Notes under the pieces: model-generated
Database searches by the model: none
Told to the model about the DNA's origin: nothing
Seen by the model: only the letters and a program-made list of their open reading frames with translations
Assembly (NCBI RefSeq): GCF_030247195.1
Contig: NC_080672.1
Span: forward strand, 363,622,271-363,686,270
Length of the DNA: 64,000 nucleotides
Direction of reading: 5' to 3'
From: Topomyia yanbarensis
Taxonomy: Eukaryota; Arthropoda; Insecta; Diptera; Culicidae
Position numbers and translations under genes: made by a program
Part shown: piece after piece, positions 20,770 through 30,700 of the stretch
How the letters are laid out: each line of letters opens with the position of its first letter
Position numbering within the stretch: position 1 is the stretch's first letter

Positions 20770-23559
20770 CTGGTTTAGAGCTGCCCGGCCTTGTGAGACC
20801 CTTCAGGAGAAGGTTCTGGTTTTCCTCAATGTAGGAAGGAAGCAAGCTAGCTGACCACAACCGTCCGAGCCGCGCGTATAATAAACCCGAGAAATATCCG
20901 AAATGATCAATACAAACTAGTTCCGAAGCAAAGATTCTGTTCGCGGGGGTTTTTCATCACTGGCAGAGTCCAATCTGACCAATTGACGAACTAGCGTTCG
21001 ATTCGAGAGTGGTTCCGGTTGGTATCGGGGCCAACCTCCCCAGCAAAAGACAAAAAAAACGAGAAAAGAATACCGACCGAAATAAACTAGACCCCAAAGA
21101 CTTCACCAAATCACAATTACTACATCTGCCGTACGGGAAACCTCATTTAACACAGAACAGAACTTTTCACTTCATCAGAACATTTATTGCTATTTACAAT
21201 TGCGATTTTATTCCCATTCTTCGGTTTTCTCTATTCAAGCCTAGCTAGACGCATTTCCCTCTCGGTTTCCCTATCCTCTAGTGTGGCGATATACAGAGCA
21301 TTGTGCGTGCTCTCGGCGTGGGTATTGTTTGATATCGTGCGGTGCTATTTAATTTGCAAGTTCACTGCGAGCCACGGCTGGCAAATCTGACGGTAGGGTA
21401 AGGCCGTCTAATGTGACCCCATGCGCATGGACAATCACAACATATATTTCACTCTACTCACGACCTAGGATTTACGTGGACATGATGGCGGGAGACGGCG
21501 ATTCCTTCTGCTGCTGTTGCTACTGCTGACACCACGTGCGATCACCCTTGATCGGACTGGACTGACGACGATGGTCTTCACCGCCGGTTCGTGGAACTTA
21601 CGCAGACGGGGTACTTCCGTCGAAACTTTCGGTCGTCACCGGAAAGCGTAGATTGCTGTTGAGGTTGCACTTGCTGTCTTCGAACGGTCCTGCCAAGGCG
21701 CGATTTGACGGACGCCGCCTTCTTCCGGCCACGTGTACCGCCGGGACCAACCTTGAGCCGAATCGTGGGGTCAAGAGCGGTCACTAACGAAGAGGTGTGA
21801 TGTGTCGGACTTTCGACGGCTGCCACGAACCTGTGAAGTAAATTGCCGTCGCACGAGGACAAATCAGCACGCGCACATTTAGGGGTAACCAAAAATTACG
21901 GGTTTACCTTATATTTTTCTAGCAGCGCACACACTAGAATCGCCAAGCTACTTATTGCTATACTTTGCAATGCTTTTCTATTGGGGAGGGAAACTTATTA
22001 GCAATTTGGTGAAACAATTAAAGTCGAGTCAATTTACCACACTAAACACATCACGGCGCGAACAAAATTGAACCACTCTTGCCTCTTCCACTGAAACGAT
22101 CAAAGTGGTTTATTGGGCTCTGGGAATCCTCAGAATAACCGCGATTTGGAGTGGACAATAGAGACATTTCTAATATCATATTGATCATCCCGAACTTCCC
22201 CAGTTTCATGACCGCATCTCATTTCTGCGGACGGTGTCTATCATGCACGGCTGCTGCCTGTCCAAACATTAGAGTGAAACAAAACGCTCTCCCAACAGTG
22301 CAAATATTCGTGAAATTGACCAAGGGTCGATGGCCTCTTTCGGCAGCCCAATCCCTTCCCTCACCGGCGGCATCGCTAGGCCAGCAAATTAGTAATGGGC
22401 AATTGCGAAGAACTACGGGCACTCATCAAGTGCGTATTATAGCAAGTCTCTTGATGAAGTCTCTCTCTCGCGCTACCGTAGCAACTCGATTTTGCGAACA
22501 TTTCTCCATGGTTTAAATTGATAATATGGATACCATGCATAATAAACAATTTAGAACAAATAACAATTTACGCATACGTACTAATATTTACAAATCTATA
22601 TACATTTAATTATTTACAATTAACGTACTCGTTACAAAACGCAACTTTTTTTAATTAATTTTTCCAATCTAGGTTTTCCTCGAATACTGCTCGTCATCGA
22701 ACGAAAATCCTCAACATTCAAAGTGTTCACCCAGCGAGGACAGTTGGTGCAAGTGGCGTCGGGCTGAAGTAAAAGGAACTTTAGAAACTTTCGAACATGT
22801 CAGGATTTACGAAATCATCTATCATCTAATGATTTATTAGAAAGATGCTTAGGAGCTTACACCCAAATTAACAATGAGTCTCCGAAGAGTGTAATCTGGG
22901 CTTTAGTGCCAAAACACTTGCACAAGTTCTGGTAGGCAGATGTTCAATCTTGCGACTTATTTGGCAGTCAGCCATGGAGGTGATGGGAATTATCTTGGGG
23001 ACTGAATCTGAAAGATGTGCTACTCGACTCGACGGTGGATATATCTCGTTCTGAACGCAAAGTGGGTGTCGCGGTAAAACAGGCCCGAGTTCAACAGAGA
23101 GAGCAAAATGTTCAAAATCAAGAACATTTTCGTGATGAGGAAGGTGAGCTCTGCGGACTAGCAAGTTACTACTATCGAGTTATACACCGTACTTTATCTT
23201 TAAACGCGTTTTCTCGAGAGTAGTGTTTTTAAGCGGTCAAGTAAGACTTTTCATAGAAGTACTGCTCCGATTTCAATAATTTTTTCTCTAATTGTCCAGA
23301 AAACATACTGCTATGTTTGGTCGAGAGGGATTTGCAAAATGTCAATTTATTCCATTTTTATGGCCCCTAGTAGGCTAAAAAATAACGTAAATATTGGAAA
23401 TTTTCATAAATCGTTACATAACTTGTACAAATTATAAAATAAAAGAAATCCCTCTCGTCTAAACATAGCCACCATGACCATGATTATGAAGAATCTGATT
23501 ACAGATTACCCAATTTGTCATAACTTTACTTAAGAGGGGCCTATGCAGTTTTAACATCA
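20770..23559. other. Unexplained block, GC-richer than its surroundings
   Basis: Parts at 20800-21050 and 21480-21880 are distinctly GC-richer than the neighbourhood. Frames at 21578-21892 (minus, basic and Gln-rich) and 22868-23164 (minus) are not recognised. A minus-strand run near 22620-22790 reads CTNCPRWVNTLNVEDF and may be a pol C-terminal remnant of an LTR element, but this is weak. It could be a decayed LTR retrotransposon or a regulatory region. Confidence 0.3.
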
Positions 23560-23625
23560 ATGAAGTTTCAAGGTCGCGAGAGACTTTTCTTCTCGTCTTC
23601 AAAAGTAAAATTGAAAAGTCAAAAC

Positions 23626-23712
23626 ATATACTGCCGTTATTCGCATAATTGTCCCATGTTCTATGGGATTACTTATATACATGGGACAATTATGCTTAGA
23701 ACGGCAGTATAT
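23626..23712. mobile_element. 87-bp hairpin micro-MITE
   Basis: Two 34-base arms (23626-23659 and 23679-23712) are reverse complements except for one 4-base internal bulge. The outer 13 bases ATATACTGCCGTT and the inner 17 bases GCATAATTGTCCCATGT pair perfectly around a 19-base loop. TA lies at both outer edges. Confidence 0.8.
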
Positions 23713-24109
23713 CTTCAAAATAAAAAAAAGTTTCTAAATCCATTGAGTAGATGCTTTACAATTTATTCCCAAAAAAGTGCTCAATTTTAGGCCTCGCGAG
23801 TAGAAGACCCCCTTAAGAACACAAAACCTGTAACTAAATTAGATATGGAATTTGCGTTTCGACTACGCCTCATCGGAAGCTGACGCTAACTTAGTGACAG
23901 GACTAAGCTAGCGTTGGATTGGCGCCAGTTCCAAAAACGGAACCACTTATTTTCTTGCGGGACATCACGACTGACTAGGGGTTTGCTCAGGAATACAATA
24001 GGTGTCTGTGTCTCCGTTTATTGGAGTTAGCGTCAATCCGGCGTTAGCGACGATTCGTATGATGTAACGGACAAGTGACGAATATGTTAACAAAAACCGC
24101 GTAACAATA
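23713..24109. other. Unassigned sequence flanking the trihelix-like relic
   Basis: It contains partly inverted motifs GCTAGCGTTGGATTGGCGCC (23909) and GCGTCAATCCGGCGTTAGCG (24030), possibly the end of a decayed transposon. No gene. Confidence 0.35.
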
Positions 24110-24955
24110 TTAAAAATACTCGCAGAATCACACTCATTTACTATATCAGTATCTTCTATAGCATTTTCTACAGCCTCCCAGATATCATTGTTTATAGGCT
24201 CCGGTTTCGGCTCCAGTTCGGTTTTCGAAAGCTCTTTGGTTTCGTTCAGATTCCCTTTTCTGTTCCAGCAAGTAAAATTCTCTTGCAGTCTCGTTTAAAC
24301 CAGTAATGTCCATAGACATAGTGGCGTATTGTGCCATACTGCTTAAGGCAAGTGCGTTTGCTTGCAGTACATGAGCCCTTCCTTCGCAACAACAGCCAAC
24401 AGATTACCCGATTTGGCTATTTCAATTCTTACGTGAGTAGTGGCGCATCCTTGGCTGAAACTTCGTGCTTTTCAAGCCGTTTAGTCAATCGGACGGTCGG
24501 AAGGTTAAAGTTTGGATTTGGCATACATGTTTAACCTCTGGCTAAATCGATTTCTGCAGCTGACCTTTTTGGATTGGGTGATACCTAAAAATAACTTAAG
24601 CAATAATACTGATTGAAGTATCAAGAAGTCATACCTTTACTGTGTGATACTGCTGCCATTTCGGTGCACTTTGCAGTATGCTATAGCAGTCCATCAAAGT
24701 GAAAGGAGTCTTTTCCGTGGTTGTAAATAGTCCAATCGCTTGTTTTATGAAAGCTTCCGGAGACGCGCCAGTCTCGCAACGGCTCTCGGCTTTATTTCGT
24801 GAAGGGTGCGTAATTCAGGATTATCTGTTACATGATTTTCCTTGCAGAACTCCAGGAAACAATCGTACACCCGGTCGAATAACGTTTTCGCGCGCTGGTT
24901 AATGTTGACGTTGCGAGGTATTTAACCAAGCAGTGAAGCCTTCGGTGCGGTTGCT
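24110..24955 (-). pseudogene. Broken trihelix/NAM-like DNA-binding protein ORF
   Basis: On the minus strand, translated pieces in shifting frames read LFDRVYDCFLEFC, HEIKPRAVARLARLRK, then (shifted) SPEAFIKQAIGLFTTTEK and PFTLMDCYSILQSAPKW, then (shifted) MSMDITGLNETAREFYLLEQ and KRESERNQRAFENR. This order, with two helical Trp/Phe-rich parts, a short gap and an Arg/Glu-rich coiled C-terminus, resembles trihelix/NAM-associated proteins. These occur as the second gene of PIF/Harbinger transposons and as expanded families in plants and insects. Stops and frameshifts break it, and no transposase ORF is adjacent. The family call is by pattern only. Confidence 0.5.
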
Positions 24956-25009
24956 GCGTTGTGATGAAGGCTGCAAAATGCTGTCCTACCAGATATAACA
25001 AAGCATTAG

Positions 25010-25160
25010 AGCAGGTTCCCGTAAACTAGTAAAGATAAGGAAACTGAGTGTCTGCAGAGGTCCTCAAGGTGATGTGCTATCACCATGATACTCACTATTC
25101 GTTCGAACCGCTTTGGCACGAATCTAACATTCGTCGTAAACAAGAATAAGGGTATGATGC
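25010..25160 (+). pseudogene. Tiny reverse transcriptase remnant of a LINE
   Basis: The plus-strand frame reads KIRKLSVCRGPQGDVLSP before a stop. The PQG.LSP motif is RT block 4 of non-LTR elements. Too little remains to name a clade. Confidence 0.45.
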
Positions 25161-25212
25161 AGTTATTACATATATACCAAAAATAGTTGGACGGACCCAT
25201 AAGCAGAGCCAC

Positions 25213-26562
25213 TTACACACAATCCGCGAAAAACAATAACCAGGAACTTCTAAAAGAAATGAGATAGCTTATATTGGACTAATTAATCAAGATCTCCTCT
25301 TCCCTGGCCCAGTCCTTGATCACATAGTACCAAATTCAGTTTCATTGTTCGATTGTAAGTGAATTTGGAGCATTAAATTAGTATGTCATCATACTGTGTG
25401 ATACGCTAGCTACTTGAAATTCAACAGGAACTACGTGAAATAAAAAATGAATATGTGTAAAAGGCATCCTACGAGCATACATCCGAATCTGGATTTTCAA
25501 CAACCCCGATAGTATCGAACCTGAAAGAAAGACTTGAGAGAATTTCGAACACTGATATTTTTTTTTTAATTTTCAGTAGATTATTCGGATATTTAATACT
25601 ATGTAACGCCATAGTATTAGAGAAAGGACAGTTTTCTACGGTTTTAATATACATTTTTTTTATTGCATTTGCACAAAGTCTTGACTGACTGCACAGCAAA
25701 TATAACCAATTTCATTATGTTAATTGCTGGCGTTTTTGTTTTTTTAATATTTTTTCACTAAACACTCTCGCTACATTTATTTATATCGAACTCTCTTGTC
25801 TGTTAAAGATGTGTGCCGACCTATAGACGTCCCTTTGATAGACGAACATATACTCACTTAGTCCTATCACCCTTTTCCTACAAGCAGTGATTTAAACAGC
25901 AAGTGTCGCCTCTGTAAACATCTAGAAATTGATTATTTAATTTTGGTACTCAAATAGTTGGCTCTAATTTTCCAATCGATATCTTTCGCAAGTTGCACTC
26001 GTACCCTAATACGGACAATATTAATCAGAAACTTGAATTTTGATAGCTGCTGGCTAGATTACAACTAAGCGACATAGTGGAATTTTAAATGAATGAAATA
26101 AATAAAACTTAAGAAAAATAACAACTAGGTACGTATGGAAATAAAGTAGGAGTTTGTTTTGAGAGCAACGCGATGTACAACGATTTCAAATTGTCGAAGT
26201 CGTTCTATCGCGAACGGTGAATAGAACTTCAAAACGGCAGAAGATTGCAACACGAAATTTTACCCTGTTTGCGCATTAGTCAATATTTCCCGTTTCTATA
26301 CACTTTCTAGCACTAGCACCAACTACAAACAAGTCTCGACAAACATATGATTAACTAATTAATTCCGGACAAACCGTAATTCGCCAAGTTTTCTTTTTCA
26401 TTAACTGATGTGAGCTGTGTTCGGCTATTTACGGGTTCAACGAGAATGTTGACAGTTGGCTTTTACACCGTAATCATATGCTTGTCGAGAAGTCTTCCCA
26501 AATGCATCCGAAATTTCTACTAGAACAACCCATACGGTATTTGTTTCAGTACGTCTGTACCT
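25213..26562. other. Downstream flank or distal 3' UTR of the CCP5-like gene
   Basis: AT-rich, no gene recognised. Frames at 25469-25699 and 26437-26625 (minus) are unsupported. Confidence 0.4.
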
Positions 26563-26568
26563 TTTATT
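26563..26568 (-). terminator. Candidate polyadenylation signal of the CCP5-like gene
   Basis: AATAAA on the minus strand lies about 145 bases after the stop codon at 26714. It is the first canonical hexamer downstream of the last exon. Further hexamers occur towards 25790, so a longer 3' UTR is possible. Confidence 0.45.
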
Positions 26569-26713
26569 TACTCTCGAGAATTTACTTTCACGACAAACCA
26601 TTCCAAAACATTTTTCTCTTTGCATTCCATTCTAAACAAAAAACAAAACACTCATATAAAAATTCATAAATAAAAAAAACACTTTTCTAATCACAACGGC
26701 CAAACAGTCGTAC

Positions 26714-27769
26714 TTAGGTAAGCGCCGGCCGGATACGGGTTTTCTTTCGCTTCAGGTTCGAATCAGTCTTGAGCGAACGTTTCTTTTTCAGCAGTTTGCC
26801 TCCGTCGCTAGATTTGGACGATTTTCCCAACTTCGACTGCTGCTTGGCGGATGTTGCTTTACTAAACTTACTAAACCGACCCTCCTTACCGACTTCTTTT
26901 TCGCCTCCCGATGTGGAACCACCCGCTAAAAGCCCTATACTAATCGGGCCGCTACCAACTGAACCGGGTGATTGAGGCAGCAGTTCGCTGGATGCTGCTA
27001 AACCAGTGGATCCTGCCTGACTGTATGTTGATAGAAGCTTTGTTAGTACTGCAGCACCGGTAGTGGTCGTCGGGAGTGAATAAGAGCAGCAAGGCATCGC
27101 ATCCGAACTATCGTCACAGTCGAGACAATCTTCGAGTAGTTTCGATTCGGATTTGATTTTCTTGGATAGAGGCAGCTCTCCAAGTGACGGTGGGCTAGTC
27201 AGGAAGTTTGGCAGTGATGTTGCAGACAGACTAGTCTTAAAGCACAAATCAAACCCATCACCGGCAGTTCCATGTTGGTGGGGTGGCGAAACTTTAATTT
27301 TTTTACGAGGCACTTGATGTTGCTCCTTGCTGCGAATCATTTCCTGTAGCTTTTTACCACCCGCAATAACTGCACCTGCTACGGCAGATTCGCATAGAAT
27401 CTTGTTCTTCTTGATGGCATCTTTCTTACCGAAGCTTTTTGTACCAACCCCAGCACCTTTGCGAGAAATCTTACCCGTGTGGGTCTTCAGTGAACCACCC
27501 TTCAAAAATTGTCGTCCACCACTGGAAGTGGCCGAACAGCAGGCAGATGAATTTCCATTCCCTCCCAGTGGTTCACCGGTGCTACTGATAACAACTTTGC
27601 CGTTACCATTTCCAGCACCACCAGCTCCGGTCGGGCTAACACCTCCTCCTCCCGCCAAGGATCCGGACTGAGAGCCACCTATATTCTCCCACTGGATAGC
27701 GTTCTCTTTCGCTATATCCATCGAGCTAGATGACTGGTTGTTAATCCGTTTGGAATGTAGCTTCGGAAC
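26714..27769 (-). CDS. AGBL5: CCP5-like, last exon (basic Ser/Lys-rich tail)
   Basis: The acceptor is ttccattgcag/GTTCCG in phase 0, matching exon 8. The exon is 1,056 bases with the stop TAA at 26716-26714. It encodes 351 residues rich in Ser, Gly and Lys, with a poly-Gly/Ala stretch, several Lys clusters (RKKIKVS, KKKRS, KRKKTR) and no catalytic motif. The Lys clusters could act as nuclear-localisation or tubulin-binding segments; that is inference. Linkage across a 17.8-kb intron rests on phase and on the absence of another acceptor gene, so it is slightly less certain than the other joins. Confidence 0.78.
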   Translation of the reverse strand, partial: VPKLHSKRINNQSSSSMDIAKENAIQWENIGGSQSGSLAGGGGVSPTGAGGAGNGNGKVVISSTGEPLGGNGNSSACCSATSSGGRQFLKGGSLKTHTGKISRKGAGVGTKSFGKKDAIKKNKILCESAVAGAVIAGGKKLQEMIRSKEQHQVPRKKIKVSPPHQHGTAGDGFDLCFKTSLSATSLPNFLTSPPSLGELPLSKKIKSESKLLEDCLDCDDSSDAMPCCSYSLPTTTTGAAVLTKLLSTYSQAGSTGLAASSELLPQSPGSVGSGPISIGLLAGGSTSGGEKEVGKEGRFSKFSKATSAKQQSKLGKSSKSSDGGKLLKKKRSLKTDSNLKRKKTRIRPALT

Positions 27770-30700
27770 CTGCAATGGAACGGCGTGGAAGAAAAGAAAC
27801 ATATGCGAACGTCGCTGCTTTTAAAACGTCGTGTGTTTTGTTTCGGTAATATGGTCTGAAAGTGTTATGCACATCAACAACAACCCGGAAGATAATAGGT
27901 GAAACCTGCCAACTTAGTCACACATTAGTGAAGGAATACGTTTTTATATAACTAGAAGTGACAATGAGAGCCTCTCAATTAGTACGGCGCCACTACAAAA
28001 CTTTTCAATAAGTCAACCTTGTCCATACTCAAATAGTGCAATGAAGCGGTTGTTATTAAAAACAAATGCGATATTACCGTCAGTAAAGATAAAAAAGAGA
28101 GGCTTTCATTGTTGCTTAGTTCTATTTGAAAAAAAAAAAAGTATACTTAATTAAAAAAAAGAAATGTAGAAGGAATAAATATAAAAGATATTACGATTAA
28201 ATAATAAGTGGGGCTGCAAATTAGAGTAAAAAGCATAGAAAGAAACAATCGAATACATATTTTTTATTTGTAATACTTCGTGATTTTCCTAAACTTTACA
28301 CCATGTTTACAATTTGCTATAAAATATATATACACAAACCACAGGCTTCATGCAGGATTTTACCTCACATTACTATAAGAGTTTTCATTCTTCGGCTTGA
28401 GAGACAGATTTCTAGGCATTTTTCTTTCATTCGACCCAAGGGTAATTTATAACATCACCAAACTACAAAAAGAGATTAAATAATTAGCACAGAACGCAAT
28501 CCAGATGACGCAGTAACCTCTAACAATAAACGAATGAGGTGTAACGATGCAGATGCTAACAAATCAGGCGGATTGTATTTAAAAAAAACAAAACAAGTAA
28601 GGTGTAATCCTATTTACAAAAACCGGAGAATTGAGTTATGATTTATATATTCGTTGTTCTTCTGTTACATATGTCGAATCAAATATACGTAAATGTATGA
28701 TAAATTTAGTTTCTATGAGACGAAATCTATGGGATATATGCATAAATGTGTTCAGCGCTTAAACATATACACCATTGAATAGACAGACAATTTATAAAAC
28801 AAAACAAAAAAATTAATTTTTTGTAGTTTAGAGAACGTATAGCAACTCAGTGTTGTCCTGTCAGTCGTAACATACGCGATACGAGAGAACGTAGCCATCG
28901 TTTTACAGTGTGGCAGTAAAACTCAATTCCAGTTTTCGTTGCGCTCAAACACGAGTATTACTCCATTTTCAGGCAATTTTGGTTATTATGCTAGTTTGTA
29001 GAAACTTAACGAAGATATCGAAGCCAATTTATACGCATTCTATCAATTGTAAGACGAAAAATCAATGAAATAGTACGTCAACTTCCCTAATAGAGCCAAA
29101 AAAAGGCTGATTACCCTATGTAATGACGATGACTCAGTTGAAGTTCGGCTGCACTATCTGGCACCGTGTACTACTTACTATTATTGGAAACACTTCTTCC
29201 CCAAATTTCCAAAGGAGTTCGTGTGGTGAGACTGGTAAAGTATATTCCTTCTTATCTGACCATCCCAAGCATTCTTGATGACATTATTTACAATTAGAAA
29301 ATGCTGTTATCCTACCCAAATCATTGAACTGATCAGTGTTGTATAAAGCTGACAAACCTTCGGTTAGAAATCAAGAAAAAATCTACAATTGCAATTAAAA
29401 CCAACGTACGTCGATGAATCAGAGTGATTCTTTGTGTAAGTAGGGGTTTGCCCACTACTCGGGTTCTGGTTTGCCCGGCGAACCCTTCTTTTCAGGGCGG
29501 CCTAGGTGCCTCTACAGAATTTCGGATTTTCGTAACAACAAAAAAAGTAAACAAACAAATGAATTAAATTTACCGTGTTTATTTCTCTTCTACTCTCCAC
29601 TGCTGCTGATGCGGAATCCCAATGCTGCTGGTGAAGGGAAGGCGGGCGGTTTCCTTCCGGCAGGCCGGGACAACAACGGCCGCGTACTTGTCCGGGTTCC
29701 GTTGGCTGCTCCGGCAGCGGTCCTTTACGGTTAGCTAGGGAGGTGAGCTTGGCTCCTTTGTTGGAACCTCCCTAGCGACGTTGGCGAACTATCGCCGGAT
29801 CAACTTGCTCGCCGCAAGCTATCCCGGAAGTCACCGCAGTGCACTTCCCAGGGGGAACCTTTGTCCACCCTGCTTCGTTCTCCTTGGCTATTATCTATAG
29901 AGGAGAGCTAGGCTCGTTCGACTTATCCTCTATAGCGAGAACGGTCGGTGTTCGGTTCCTTGGGTTTTAGCCGGGGACGCGAGAATGCTCCTTTACGGTT
30001 AGCTGTCCCACTTCGGCGAACCAACACCACTCACTTCACTAGTGCCCGAACCACGGGCCGGCACTATTCGACGGTTTTATATCGCCGTCACACGCGCGCA
30101 CTGAATCCTTCCTTCTAGTGGCGGGGAACTGTCCCGAAAAAGACAAAAATTATCTGGACGTCTGTTTGATGCCGTGGTCCGTCACTTTCTCACTCGATGG
30201 CCGCCTTCCGCACTCCACTATCACCAACACCAAAAAAACGCACATCCCGCATAGCTGTCATCGCTATGGTACAGCATAGTCCGCACACTTTTCGCAGCGA
30301 GAGGAGAGCGGTTACCTGACTAAACCCTATGTTATTAATATACAAATATTTAACAAAAATTACTACACCTATCTGATCTAACAAAATCGTTCACAAACAA
30401 AAATATAAACAAAATTTAACGTAAAAAGCGAACGATCATATGGAACAGTGGTGAGCATAATTTTACGTAAACAATACACTCTACGGAGTGTATACGTAAA
30501 AAAGGTATATTTCCACCCAGTGCTAAATTGTTACCCTGACGGGTTACAATCTCGCCCACACCGGGTGGAAAAAAATTGGCAACAATTTTTTTCTAACCTA
30601 ACACCTAATACCGATACAATAATAATGAACGAAATGAATAAATAAATAAATAAACAAAGAAAAACTAACTACACCTAATCATTTATTCCGCAATTTATAA

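Noticed and set aside
21578..21892. 104-codon basic minus-strand frame, considered as a gag or host protein
   Set aside because: No zinc knuckle or known motif; left within the unexplained block.
22868..23164. 98-codon minus-strand frame
   Set aside because: Considered as an LTR-element protease region but lacks a DSG motif and any neighbouring pol domain in order.
27327..27671. A 114-codon plus-strand Pro-rich frame
   Set aside because: Opposite strand of the last CCP5-like exon.
29471..29734. An 87-codon frame found twice, also at 38153-38416
   Set aside because: It lies inside the two LTRs and is repeated only because the LTRs are near-identical.
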